A stretch of 47,675 nucleotides of DNA from assembly GCA_017558825.1 (NCBI GenBank), contig JAFYTO010000012.1:1-47675 (forward strand). The letters run 5' to 3'. Position numbers and translations under genes: made by a program. Of the stretch, positions 24,192 through 32,795 are shown in pieces. The notes under the pieces are model-generated. The model was not told the origin of the DNA and searched no databases. It worked only from the letters and a program-made list of their open reading frames with translations. Origin of the DNA: Clostridia bacterium (GTDB lineage Bacteria; Bacillota; Clostridia; Christensenellales; Borkfalkiaceae). Positions within the stretch are counted from its first letter, which is position 1. Every line of letters begins with the position of its first letter.

Positions 24192-25445
24192 TTATTTTTT
24201 ACCTTTTTTCTTTTTGCTTTTTTGAGGCTCTTTAGCCGTGGATACTTCATTACCCTCGCCACTGTCGTCATTCATAAATTCGTTAACCTCATTTTGAAGG
24301 TCTAAATATTCTTGCATATGCTCTCTTTCATATTCGGCACTGTCTTCAATCATACGGTCTTTACTTTCTTGAAGTTTAATAAGGTCGTTACGAGAGTATG
24401 ACTCAGGAAGCACTGCAATTTCAATTTCAGTGTCTGTAATAGGCTTAATAGGCTTTTTAGCAAAGTTAGATTTTTTATAAACAAAATGCTCAACTTCTTT
24501 ACTAGCACTTTGCTTGTAAATACCCCTGTACTTTTTAGCACCTGCAACCCTATCGTTTATAAACTCGTCAAACGCCCAATGGCTGTAGTTCGTAAATACC
24601 AAGAAGAAGAACGATATGGAAATAAAAATAACAAGCATTATGCCTATAGCAAACGTTATAGAACCAATATTTGTAAACAACAATAATAACGGCAATGCAC
24701 CAAGAGCAAAGAATGCAATGTTTAATGGAAGCAAGCCGAAAGATAAAATTACAGCATTTCTAAAATTTTGCCAAAACGTTATTTTGTAGGTTACGCCCAT
24801 TGTTAGCATATACACGTACACACAAGTAAAAAACGCTATTAAAACGTAAGATACTATTTTAGAAATAACGAATACAAAGTCCCATTCAGAACTTAAAGCA
24901 ATTTGATAGTCTGATAAATTTATAGAAAATATAGTAAGAGATAAAAACATCGTAAACGCAAGAGTAGTAAGCATAACCCACTTATAATTCTTTTTAACGC
25001 CTATCCAAAAATCTGCGCCAACAAATACGCCCTCAGTCCAAACCATATTACGCATAACGTAAATACCGCCTGAAATACCTACCGAAGCAATAAATGAAAG
25101 CAATACTATTAAAACGTTGCAAATAGTATTAGAATACACTATTATTTCTTGTTCACGACCTTGAAGCGTTGGCATAAACGGATAACCAAAGCCTAAATTT
25201 TGTGAAAACGGCGAGTTTGTAGCTTGCGAAGATATTAACGCTTCCCTAAAAAATAAAGCGAGAAATATTGGAAAAACAAACAATAAAATTAATAAGTTTA
25301 TTTTAATTAACTTAGTAAAGTTGGTTGTAAATATACTAACTGCAAGCGACCACCTATTTTTAGGTAGAGTTTTTCTAGCATAATCTTCCGACCTTTCAGG
25401 GCCTTCTATTAACCTTGTAAATATACCTTTTCTTTTTGTTGCCAT
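24192..25445 (-). CDS. Multi-pass membrane protein with charged C-terminal tail
   Basis: I choose the ATG at 25445, preceded by AAGGAAT, over an ATG 12 codons upstream that has no ribosome site; this gives 417 residues. About six hydrophobic segments lie between residues 45 and 300. They are followed by a cytoplasmic tail of about 110 residues rich in Glu and Lys and ending KKKKGKK. The topology faintly recalls YesL/DUF624-like proteins, but I do not recognise the family. It is the first gene of the operon with the methyltransferase, hslO and TPR genes. Confidence 0.7.
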   Translation of the reverse strand: MATKRKGIFTRLIEGPERSEDYARKTLPKNRWSLAVSIFTTNFTKLIKINLLILLFVFPIFLALFFREALISSQATNSPFSQNLGFGYPFMPTLQGREQEIIVYSNTICNVLIVLLSFIASVGISGGIYVMRNMVWTEGVFVGADFWIGVKKNYKWVMLTTLAFTMFLSLTIFSINLSDYQIALSSEWDFVFVISKIVSYVLIAFFTCVYVYMLTMGVTYKITFWQNFRNAVILSFGLLPLNIAFFALGALPLLLLFTNIGSITFAIGIMLVIFISISFFFLVFTNYSHWAFDEFINDRVAGAKKYRGIYKQSASKEVEHFVYKKSNFAKKPIKPITDTEIEIAVLPESYSRNDLIKLQESKDRMIEDSAEYEREHMQEYLDLQNEVNEFMNDDSGEGNEVSTAKEPQKSKKKKGKK

Positions 25446-25502
25446 AAATTCCTTAAAGCAAAAAAACGTACTTTTTGCCATTATCTATAATATCTACTTT
25501 AT

Positions 25503-25531
25503 ATAATATACTGTTTACTCTTTTTTTTCAA
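25503..25531 (-). promoter_or_regulatory. Promoter of the membrane protein-hslO operon
   Basis: TTGAAA (25526-25531), 17 bp, TATTAT (25503-25508) on the minus strand. Confidence 0.6.
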
Positions 25532-25601
25532 GTGGTTTTAGTTAGTTTAATCTAAAATTCAACTAACTTTTTTCTTTTTAACGCAATTTTAAAATAAAAA
25601 A

Positions 25602-25632
25602 AAGAACAAGCCGTGTAAAAAAGCTTGTTCTT
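25602..25632 (-). terminator. Terminator of the GH28-like gene
   Basis: AAGAACAAGC and GCTTGTTCTT pair around an 11-nt loop and are followed by Ts on the minus strand. Confidence 0.75.
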
Positions 25633-25688
25633 AATTGTAATTTTAATTGCTACGCAACAAAAAATATAACCAAAATTTGTAGAGAACC

Positions 25689-26978
25689 TTATTCGATAAT
25701 TGATTCTGGGCGCTCATCATCGTTTAAAAGTTCGAATTTAACGTTTTCAAGTTTTAAACCGTCACACTTTTTAACAATTAAGCCATATGCTGGAAGGTGG
25801 AAACCAAACATTTCGTGTGATGGGCCGCCGTAAGGGTTATCTTTAAAGTTTGCGTTTTCAAGTTTTTTACCACCAAAACACTTAATGTTCATATTAGACA
25901 AGTTAATATTTTTCATTTCCTTATCCGTGTAGTTGATAATTAAACTTGGAGAGTTTACGTTAGTTTCGTATTCGCTACCCTCTTTAATGTAGTTATAATA
26001 GAAGTCAATTGATTTATACTTGGTTTCATGGCAGTCCGCATAAATATTAGAAATGTAAATATCGTTAATAGAACCAATTTCGAGTTCTTTTGGTCCACGC
26101 ATACGAAGCCCTAAGAAAATAAAGAGTGGGCAAGCAACATTGTGCATTGAAATGTTATTAATATTAATGCCGTAAATATTAGAACCGTCACAACTTTCTA
26201 ATGCAATACCTATACAACGAGTATCGTTAATTACGCAGTTAGAGATTGTAATGTATCTAAAATCACCATTAGATTCAGTGCCGAATTTAATGGCTGAACA
26301 TCTACTGCTTACAACGCAGTTTGTAACCGTAATTTTTTCGCAAGCAACGCGCTCGTTATCGTAGTATGAAGTTTTAAATACGATGCCATCGTCACCACAT
26401 TTTAAAATACAGTCAGAAATAACAACGTTTTCACAACCGTCTGGACTAATACCGTCAATATGAGTTTCAATATATAAGCCTCTAATAAAGCAGTTTTTGC
26501 ATCTGCCAAGTAAAATGCCAATATCAGTAGCGTAAAGAAGTTTAAAGTCTTGTAAAACAACGCCGTCAACGTGGTCAAAAGCAATTACTTTTGCACCGCG
26601 GTGACTTGAATCACGTTTATTTGGATGGTCCCAAGCAGATTGCATATCTATAACGCCGTTACCTTTAATAGTTATGTTTTTAGCATTTTTAGCATAGAAA
26701 AGCGACCTTGTATAACTACTGTGAGACATGTCTTGATATTCGTTAAGCGGAGTATCGTCAACTAAAAAGTCATCAATATCTTTAGAACCTAAAAGTTTTG
26801 CGCCGTCTTCAAAAATGATAGTAGTGTTATCCCTTAAAATAACCGTGCCAAGTAAATACGTTCCAAAAGGAATGAATAATGGCTCGCCACCCTTTTCATA
26901 ACAGTAATCTACCGCTTGTTGAAACACTTCTGTGTGCATAACTTCATTGCCCTTAATAAAATCTTTTAAATTAACCAT
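25689..26978 (-). CDS. GH28-like right-handed beta-helix glycosidase
   Basis: The 429-residue protein has the parallel beta-helix pattern of polygalacturonase-type enzymes. Motif HIDGISPDG (D175) matches the NTDG site, and CGDDGIVFK supplies D196-D197. The usual GHG histidine motif is absent; the region reads VVSSRCSAIKFGTES. No signal peptide is visible, so it is likely cytosolic and acts on short oligosaccharides. Members cleave galacturonan, rhamnogalacturonan or related uronate linkages. It has its own promoter and lies near the uronate operon, divergent from an alpha/beta hydrolase. Confidence 0.85.
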   Translation of the reverse strand: MVNLKDFIKGNEVMHTEVFQQAVDYCYEKGGEPLFIPFGTYLLGTVILRDNTTIIFEDGAKLLGSKDIDDFLVDDTPLNEYQDMSHSSYTRSLFYAKNAKNITIKGNGVIDMQSAWDHPNKRDSSHRGAKVIAFDHVDGVVLQDFKLLYATDIGILLGRCKNCFIRGLYIETHIDGISPDGCENVVISDCILKCGDDGIVFKTSYYDNERVACEKITVTNCVVSSRCSAIKFGTESNGDFRYITISNCVINDTRCIGIALESCDGSNIYGININNISMHNVACPLFIFLGLRMRGPKELEIGSINDIYISNIYADCHETKYKSIDFYYNYIKEGSEYETNVNSPSLIINYTDKEMKNINLSNMNIKCFGGKKLENANFKDNPYGGPSHEMFGFHLPAYGLIVKKCDGLKLENVKFELLNDDERPESIIE

Positions 26979-27009
26979 AGTAAACTCCTAAAAGTAATTA
27001 TTTGTATAA

Positions 27010-27038
27010 ATTATACCATTAAAAAATAACAAATTCAA
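27010..27038 (-). promoter_or_regulatory. Promoter of the GH28-like gene
   Basis: TTGAAT (27033-27038), 17 bp, TATAAT (27010-27015) on the minus strand; an AGGAG ribosome site follows before the start. Confidence 0.7.
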
Positions 27039-27117
27039 CAACAAAAACAAAATACTTTTATAAAATATTACACAAATTTAACCATTTTAACAATTTAGTG
27101 TTTTGCCATTAGTTAGG

Positions 27118-27146
27118 TTGACAAAATTTTATAAAAGTTGTAATAT
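27118..27146 (+). promoter_or_regulatory. Promoter of the alpha/beta hydrolase gene
   Basis: TTGACA (27118-27123), 17 bp, TAATAT (27141-27146). Its position shows that the ATG at 27103 cannot be used, because it lies upstream of the promoter. Confidence 0.75.
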
Positions 27147-27162
27147 ATTTTTTACAATACTT

Positions 27163-28119
27163 ATGATAGAAAATATAATTTTAATTACAATTATTCTTCT
27201 TATAATAATAGCGGTTTTTGTTTTTATTATACCGTTTATATGCTTTTATATGGCATTTTACGTTAGAAACAAAGATAAAAAACTAAAAGAAGAATTTGAT
27301 ATGCCTCCTGGCAAAATTTACGAACCCTACCACGCACAAATGAAAATTTGGATGCAAAAAATGCGCGCTATGAAAAGCGAGGACGTGTATATTACTTCGT
27401 TTGACGGATTAAAACTTCACGCTAAATATTACGAAGGTAAAAAAGGCGCGCCGGTAGAAATAATGTTCCACGGATATCGTGGCAGTGCGGAAAGAGACCT
27501 TTGCGGCGGTATTCAAAGAAGTTTTGACGTTGGCAGAAACGTTTTACTTGTAGACCAACGCGCAAGCATGCAAAGCGGCGGCAACGTTATTAGTTTTGGC
27601 ATTAACGAAAGTAAAGACTGCTTAAAATGGATTGAATACGTAAATAAAAAATTTGACGGCAATATTCAAATTTATTTAGCAGGCGTTTCAATGGGTGCTT
27701 CAACCGTGCTTATGGCAACGGGTTACGACTTGCCTAAAAACGTTGTTGGAGTTGTTGCAGACTGTGGCTATTCAAACATACAAGATATAATTAGCGTAGT
27801 AGTTAAAAAAATGGGTATTCCACCTTTCCTTGCCTTGCCTTTTATTAAGCTTGGCGCAAGAATTTACGGAAAGTTTAATATAGACGAATTAAACCCTATT
27901 GACGCGGTTAAAAAAAGCAAAATTCCAACCATATTTTTCCACGGCGATGAAGATGATTTTGTGCCTATGGAAATGAGCCAAATAAACTATGACGCTTGCG
28001 CTTCTAAAAAACGTCTTGTAATAATAAAAGGCGCAGGACACGGCTTGTGCTACTGTAAAGAGCCTAAAACTTACATAGATGAACTAAAATCTTTTGAACA
28101 AGAAACTCTTGAAAACTAA
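27163..28119 (+). CDS. Membrane-anchored alpha/beta hydrolase
   Basis: I start at 27163, downstream of the promoter, giving 318 residues. An N-terminal hydrophobic helix (about 3-30) anchors the protein. The hydrolase domain shows FHGYRGS (oxyanion region), the nucleophile elbow GVSMGAST, an acid in FFHGDEDDFVP and the histidine in GAGHGLCY, so the catalytic triad is complete. It could be an esterase, possibly removing acyl groups from polysaccharides, but that is inferred only from its position beside glycan genes. No Shine-Dalgarno sequence is evident and the leader is only about 10 nt. Confidence 0.85.
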   Translation: MIENIILITIILLIIIAVFVFIIPFICFYMAFYVRNKDKKLKEEFDMPPGKIYEPYHAQMKIWMQKMRAMKSEDVYITSFDGLKLHAKYYEGKKGAPVEIMFHGYRGSAERDLCGGIQRSFDVGRNVLLVDQRASMQSGGNVISFGINESKDCLKWIEYVNKKFDGNIQIYLAGVSMGASTVLMATGYDLPKNVVGVVADCGYSNIQDIISVVVKKMGIPPFLALPFIKLGARIYGKFNIDELNPIDAVKKSKIPTIFFHGDEDDFVPMEMSQINYDACASKKRLVIIKGAGHGLCYCKEPKTYIDELKSFEQETLEN

Positions 28120-28134
28120 AATTTTGATAATATT

Positions 28135-28164
28135 AAAACCGATAGCGTAATTGCTATCGGTTTT
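28135..28164. terminator. Bidirectional terminator between hydrolase and GH88 genes
   Basis: AAAACCGATAGC and its perfect complement around a 6-nt loop, placed between converging genes ending at 28119 and 28171. Confidence 0.9.
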
Positions 28165-28170
28165 TTATTT

Positions 28171-29310
28171 TTACCAAGGCAAAAAGTTGTTGCCTTTTAA
28201 TTTTATAATGGCTTCGGTAAAATAGTAGTCGCCGTAAATTATAGGAATATGTATGCCTTTTCCGTAGCATTCAGTTCCCATTTGTAAAATGCCATCTTCC
28301 TCTAAACCAAAATTACAACATTTTTCTTCAAGCGCTTTTAAAACGCTTATTGCGGTTTCTAAATACTCTATGCCGTCATTACCTAAAATTTTGCCAATTT
28401 CAATAAGACCGCACGCAACAACCGCGCCCGCGGTACTATCGTAATAAGCGGGGGTTTTAGGTTGATTAAAGTCACAAAGCGGTATATAGCCCGTTTTTTT
28501 AACTTCTTTAATAAAGTAGTTAGCGCATTTTATTGCCGTTTCTAAATACTCTTTTTTGCCCGTGTGAATATATGAAAGAACAAAGCCGTAAACCGCCCAA
28601 CCTAAGCCCCTTGACCAGCAACTGCCCTTCGCGTAACCTTGACCGCCCTTGCTATCTAACATAACCCTAAAACTATTTGGGTCGTTTACAACTATGTGGT
28701 TTATAGAGCCGTCCAAACGAACGTGGTTTTTCATAACGGTATCTGCGTGAGTTATGGCAACTTGCTTAAAAGTATCGTTGCCGCTAACTTCACTTGCCCA
28801 GTATAATAAGTTTAAGTTCATCATACTATCAATAATAGTCCAGCCGTTAGTGTCTTCCCCACGCCAAGTTCCGTTCCAACTCCTTATAAATCCGCCCTTT
28901 TCCTCATATCTACTAAGTAAAATTTGAGCCGCTAAAAAGTTTTTGCTTTTGGCTTCTTCACTTCCCGTAAGCCTATAATCAGCCCCGTGTAAAATATGGA
29001 ACATAAAGCCAACGTCGTGGTTTAAATACTCTAAATGCTCTAACGCCTTATTAAGTTTTTGTTCGCTAATTTTTGCGGTTGCTTTATAGTCTTCATTTTT
29101 TGTTTGACTATACATAAGCCACATAAGGCCGCCCCAAAAACCGTTTGTCCAACGTGAAATTTGGTCTATAGACATATCGTCATGAACGCCTTTAACTGTG
29201 GTATATGGTATTTTTTGACGGCTTTTTATTGTTGTAACTTCAAGTTTAGCCTTTAATTTTTGCCAAGTTTCTTCAACAAAGCGCTTGTCTTCACAAGATA
29301 AATTTATCAT
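28171..29310 (-). CDS. GH88 unsaturated glucuronyl hydrolase
   Basis: The 379-residue (alpha/alpha)6-barrel enzyme hydrates and splits the terminal unsaturated uronic acid left by polysaccharide lyases. D99 in NHDVGFMF and D161 in WTIIDSMMNLNLLYWA match the two catalytic aspartates (D88 and D149) of Bacillus GL1 unsaturated glucuronyl hydrolase. GSCWSRGLGWAVYGF is a typical family segment. No signal peptide, so it acts in the cytosol. Last gene of the kduI-kduD-heparinase-GH88 operon, 8 nt after its neighbour. Confidence 0.93.
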   Translation of the reverse strand: MINLSCEDKRFVEETWQKLKAKLEVTTIKSRQKIPYTTVKGVHDDMSIDQISRWTNGFWGGLMWLMYSQTKNEDYKATAKISEQKLNKALEHLEYLNHDVGFMFHILHGADYRLTGSEEAKSKNFLAAQILLSRYEEKGGFIRSWNGTWRGEDTNGWTIIDSMMNLNLLYWASEVSGNDTFKQVAITHADTVMKNHVRLDGSINHIVVNDPNSFRVMLDSKGGQGYAKGSCWSRGLGWAVYGFVLSYIHTGKKEYLETAIKCANYFIKEVKKTGYIPLCDFNQPKTPAYYDSTAGAVVACGLIEIGKILGNDGIEYLETAISVLKALEEKCCNFGLEEDGILQMGTECYGKGIHIPIIYGDYYFTEAIIKLKGNNFLPW

Positions 29311-29318
29311 ATTTCTCC

Positions 29319-30980
29319 TTAAAAATTAAAATCAAACTTGGCGTTTATATCACTAATATTTTCAAAAACATAATCAATAGCGTAGGCGGTAGTTTTTACT
29401 GCTTGGTGGTTTGAAAACTCGTAGCGCATAACGTTGATATTTTGAACTTCACTTGCTAAAACTAACATATCGCCTATTAAAACTTTATTACCGCTAATTT
29501 TTGGCTTTATAAACGAAATAAACCTAAAAGTTATGCCTTTTTGCAATCCTTTTGCTTCGTAACTTGCGGTAACGCCGTTTTCGTTAAGAGTATAGTTTAC
29601 GGTAAGTTTATTTACCTTATTAGGATAAGCGGAAGATAGGTCGTAACAAATATTGTTTTTAGTTCTATTTAACACGCTTGCAAAATAATCTTTTCCGTAT
29701 TTTTGAGTTAAACCATCTACGATAGGTACGCTATGCGCAAGAGAATTGCAAACGAAAGTTTCTATGCTATACCTTTCTTTCTCGCCACCAAAATAACCTT
29801 TCGTATACTCGCCAGAGCCCGGGTCAACGATATATTGAACGCCGTTTTTAAAAATTGAGAACGAGCCTATATCGTTGTGGTTATGCATTTCGGCGTTATT
29901 TCCGCCCTTTACAATAAATATATAATTGCTTGTTTTTTCAACTAAAACTTGGCTTTTTTCAAAGAATAAACTTTTTTTAGTATTTATGCAAGGCTTTACT
30001 TTTTGATTTATAAAATACAACCTTCTTAATGATAACGCCTTATTTTTAACAACTCCCAACTTGCCGTCGTTTATTTGTATATTCGCGTTAAAAAGATTGT
30101 TGATAACAGGCACGGCGTCATCTTCTAAAGACGAACTACTTAAAGCCCCGTCTGAAATAGGAATATACACACCGTCACCTAAAATACTATTTTCCGCATA
30201 TTTTACCGAATTTTTTACAACTTCGTTATCTAAAATTAAAGGTTTTTCGCCCGTTAATTGATAATAAACGTCGTAAAAAAGAGTAAAAAAACCAAAACCG
30301 TAAATCCAATAAGCAAAGCCTTCGGAACAATACCCGTCTTTATCAAGTTTACCAAGATAGCGTTCCATACCGCCAAAAATTCTATCTTTTACTAAATTAA
30401 ACCTTTCAGGGAAAGCGTAAAGATAGGTAAGCCCAATGCCACACGAACAAACTGACGCCCAGTTGTTGCCCATAGTTTCAAATTTAAAAGTTCTATTTTC
30501 ATATTGATTAACTATGCGCTCTTGTAACGAATATTTAATTCTATTTCTAATTTCTGGCGAAAGTTTATCTTTAAAAACGTAGTCTATTTCGGCAAGATAC
30601 ATTGCTGTTTCCGCAGCGTTTAAATCAATTTCACGATATTTATAGGTGTTAGTTTCGTAGTCGTAACAATGCGCGGGAATAACCCAAGTAATTTCGTCGC
30701 AAATAGCAAAAATAACGTCTTCAAGTTCTTCAAGATACGCGTTATTATAAACACTTAAAACTTGGAGCACGTTTAAACGAATTCTTCTATCATAATATTC
30801 GTTTTGATATTCCGTTCTATTGCCCGTTAAGTGAAAAAGTTTAAATTTTGAAAACGTAAGCGCTTTTATAGGGTTGTTTTTAAAATTTTCTTCATAGTAT
30901 TTTTCAAGTTGCTTGCAATATTCTTTACCCTTTTTTGTTTTAGACGCTTTTTTTAAATTTTCATAGGTGTATAAAAACAT
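29319..30980 (-). CDS. Heparinase II/III-family polysaccharide lyase
   Basis: The 553-residue protein has an N-terminal (alpha/alpha) toroid of about 320 residues (MGNNWASVCSCGIG is characteristic) and a C-terminal beta-sandwich with AEMHNHNDIGSFSIFKNG, YIVDPGSGEYT and HSVPIVDG, the heparinase II/III signature. Such lyases cut uronate-containing glycans by beta-elimination, leaving unsaturated ends for GH88. No signal peptide is visible, so it probably acts on imported oligosaccharides. The exact glycan (heparin-, alginate- or other uronan-like) cannot be told. Spacing of 8-10 nt to both neighbours shows one operon. Confidence 0.9.
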   Translation of the reverse strand: MFLYTYENLKKASKTKKGKEYCKQLEKYYEENFKNNPIKALTFSKFKLFHLTGNRTEYQNEYYDRRIRLNVLQVLSVYNNAYLEELEDVIFAICDEITWVIPAHCYDYETNTYKYREIDLNAAETAMYLAEIDYVFKDKLSPEIRNRIKYSLQERIVNQYENRTFKFETMGNNWASVCSCGIGLTYLYAFPERFNLVKDRIFGGMERYLGKLDKDGYCSEGFAYWIYGFGFFTLFYDVYYQLTGEKPLILDNEVVKNSVKYAENSILGDGVYIPISDGALSSSSLEDDAVPVINNLFNANIQINDGKLGVVKNKALSLRRLYFINQKVKPCINTKKSLFFEKSQVLVEKTSNYIFIVKGGNNAEMHNHNDIGSFSIFKNGVQYIVDPGSGEYTKGYFGGEKERYSIETFVCNSLAHSVPIVDGLTQKYGKDYFASVLNRTKNNICYDLSSAYPNKVNKLTVNYTLNENGVTASYEAKGLQKGITFRFISFIKPKISGNKVLIGDMLVLASEVQNINVMRYEFSNHQAVKTTAYAIDYVFENISDINAKFDFNF

Positions 30981-30990
30981 TATAAATCTC

Positions 30991-31785
30991 CTACTTAGGT
31001 TGTTTGCCTATATATGCTAAAATTCCGCCGTCAACGTATAAAATATGCCCGTTAACAAAGTTAGACGCGCTTGACGCTAAAAATACCGTAGGGCCTGCTA
31101 AATCTTCTGGAGTTCCCCAACGCCCCGCAGGTGTTTTGGAGATAATAAACGAATCAAACGGGTGTTTAGAACCGTCGGGTTGAACTTCTCTTAAAGGTGC
31201 GGTTTGGCTTGTTGCAATATAGCCTGGGCCTATGCCGTTACATTGAATATTATATTCGCCGTACTCACTTGCTATATTTTTAGTAAGCATTTTAAGCCCG
31301 CCTTTTGCCGCGGCGTATGCGCTAACGGTTTCTCTACCAAGTTCACTCATCATTGAGCATACGTTAATAATTTTACCGCCACCCTTTTTAATCATTGAAG
31401 GAATAACGGCTTTTGCCATAATAAACGGAGCAACAAGGTCAACGTCTAAAACTTTAGTAAACTCGCTAACTTCCATATCACACATAGGTATGCGCTTAAT
31501 TATGCCGGCATTGTTTACTAAAATATCAATGACGCCAATTTCGTTTTCAATTTTATTAACCATTTCTAAAACGGCTTGCTCATTAGTAACGTCACAAACG
31601 TAGCCTATAGCGTCTATTCCAAGTTTTTTAAACTCTAAAATAGCCGTGTCAACACTTTCTTTACGCGAAGTGTTAAACACTATGGTTGCGCCCGCATCTG
31701 CAAGTGCCTTTGCCATATAAAACCCTATGCCGTGCCCTGCACCCGTAACGAGCGCGATTTTGCCTTTTAAACTAAACATTTCCAT
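30991..31785 (-). CDS. kduD: 2-deoxy-D-gluconate 3-dehydrogenase-type SDR (KduD)
   Basis: I start at 31785, where AAGGT precedes MEMFSLKGK, rather than at an ATG 22 codons upstream that would overlap kduI. The 264-residue short-chain dehydrogenase has TGAGHGIG for cofactor binding, NNAG, and the catalytic YAAAK with an upstream serine. With KduI next to it, the likely role is reduction of 2,5-diketo-3-deoxygluconate to 2-keto-3-deoxygluconate. It lies 10 nt after kduI and 10 nt before the lyase. Confidence 0.9.
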   Translation of the reverse strand: MEMFSLKGKIALVTGAGHGIGFYMAKALADAGATIVFNTSRKESVDTAILEFKKLGIDAIGYVCDVTNEQAVLEMVNKIENEIGVIDILVNNAGIIKRIPMCDMEVSEFTKVLDVDLVAPFIMAKAVIPSMIKKGGGKIINVCSMMSELGRETVSAYAAAKGGLKMLTKNIASEYGEYNIQCNGIGPGYIATSQTAPLREVQPDGSKHPFDSFIISKTPAGRWGTPEDLAGPTVFLASSASNFVNGHILYVDGGILAYIGKQPK

Positions 31786-31795
31786 AAATTTTACC

Positions 31796-32626
31796 TTATA
31801 ATAAATCTTTGTTTTTAATATGGTCCATATCCGTAAATTCTTGATTTTCACCGCACATAGCCCAAATAAACGAATAGTTTTTAGTGCCTACGCCTGAGTG
31901 AATAGACCAAGACGGAGAAATAACCGCTTCTTCATTTTTCATAACGATATGCCTTGTTTCTAAAGGCTCACCCATCATATGAAAAACAATATCGTCTTCA
32001 CCCATATCTAAATACATATAAACTTCCATTCTTCTATCGTGAGTATGGCAAGGCATCGTGTTCCAATTTGAACCGCTTTGAATTTGCGTTAAACCCATTG
32101 CAAGTTGGCAACTTTTAATAACTTCTGGATGAATATATTGGTTAATAACCCTTCTATTGCACTCTTCAACTGAGCCACAAGGAACTTTTTTAGCCTTTGT
32201 AATATCTATTTTAACCGTAGGATATTCCGTATGAGCAGGGCAAGAACTAATATAGAACTTTGCAGGCTCATTTTCGTCAACGCTTTTAAAGGAAACTTCT
32301 TTGTTGCCTTTGCCAATATAAATACCGTCGCGCGCGTTCATTTCATATTTAAGGCCGTCAACCGTAATTATACCTTTACCACCAACGTTAATACAGCCCA
32401 TTTCTCTACGCTCTAAAAAGTAATTGGCTTTAAGTTCTTCGCCCGCGGTTAAATAAATTGTTTGTTTAACAGGCATTATGCCCGCGGTTATAATTCTATC
32501 TATATGACTGTAAACCATACGCGTATTATCTTTTGTAAAAAGGTTTGCTATATGAAATTCTTCACGCAATCTTTCCGTTGTATAATGTTTTACGTCTTTT
32601 GCGTTTGATGCTTGCCTAACTTCCAT
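31796..32626 (-). CDS. kduI: 5-keto-4-deoxyuronate isomerase (KduI)
   Basis: The 276-residue cupin enzyme isomerises 5-keto-4-deoxyuronate to 2,5-diketo-3-deoxygluconate. Zinc ligands H194, H196, E201 and H243 fit the HxH-x4-E-H pattern of E. coli KduI (196, 198, 203, 245). Length is standard. First gene of the operon, with a TAAGGAG ribosome site and a promoter at 32668-32696. Upstream lies a 21-bp direct repeat that is a candidate activator site. Confidence 0.96.
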   Translation of the reverse strand: MEVRQASNAKDVKHYTTERLREEFHIANLFTKDNTRMVYSHIDRIITAGIMPVKQTIYLTAGEELKANYFLERREMGCINVGGKGIITVDGLKYEMNARDGIYIGKGNKEVSFKSVDENEPAKFYISSCPAHTEYPTVKIDITKAKKVPCGSVEECNRRVINQYIHPEVIKSCQLAMGLTQIQSGSNWNTMPCHTHDRRMEVYMYLDMGEDDIVFHMMGEPLETRHIVMKNEEAVISPSWSIHSGVGTKNYSFIWAMCGENQEFTDMDHIKNKDLL

Positions 32627-32667
32627 AATGTTTTATCTCCTTAAACGTAGTTTAAACTTTTTATTAT

Positions 32668-32739
32668 ATTTTACAATACCCGCATTTTTTTATCAATGGA
32701 CAATTTGGAATTTTTTTTGGACAATTTAGATATTTTTTA
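32668..32739. promoter_or_regulatory. kduI promoter with tandem 21-bp AraC-site candidate
   Basis: On the minus strand TTGATA (32691-32696), 17 bp and TAAAAT (32668-32673) form the kduI promoter. Next to the -35 box, TGGACAATTT occurs at 32697-32706 and again at 32718-32727, and the 21-bp units match at 18 of 21 positions. A spacing of 21 bp, two helical turns, is typical for AraC-family dimers. Confidence 0.75.
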
Positions 32740-32768
32740 TTGACCACACCATAATTTAGTGCTATTCT
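32740..32768 (+). promoter_or_regulatory. Promoter of AraC regulator 2
   Basis: TTGACC (32740-32745), 17 bp, TATTCT (32763-32768); an overlapping TATAAT at 32768-32773 has too long a spacer. The direct repeat ends just before it. Confidence 0.55.
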
Positions 32769-32795
32769 ATAATTATAAATTTTTAAGGATTTACT

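Noticed and set aside
27103..27162. Upstream ATG for the alpha/beta hydrolase
   Set aside because: It lies before the -35 box of the only good promoter, so it would not be transcribed from it.
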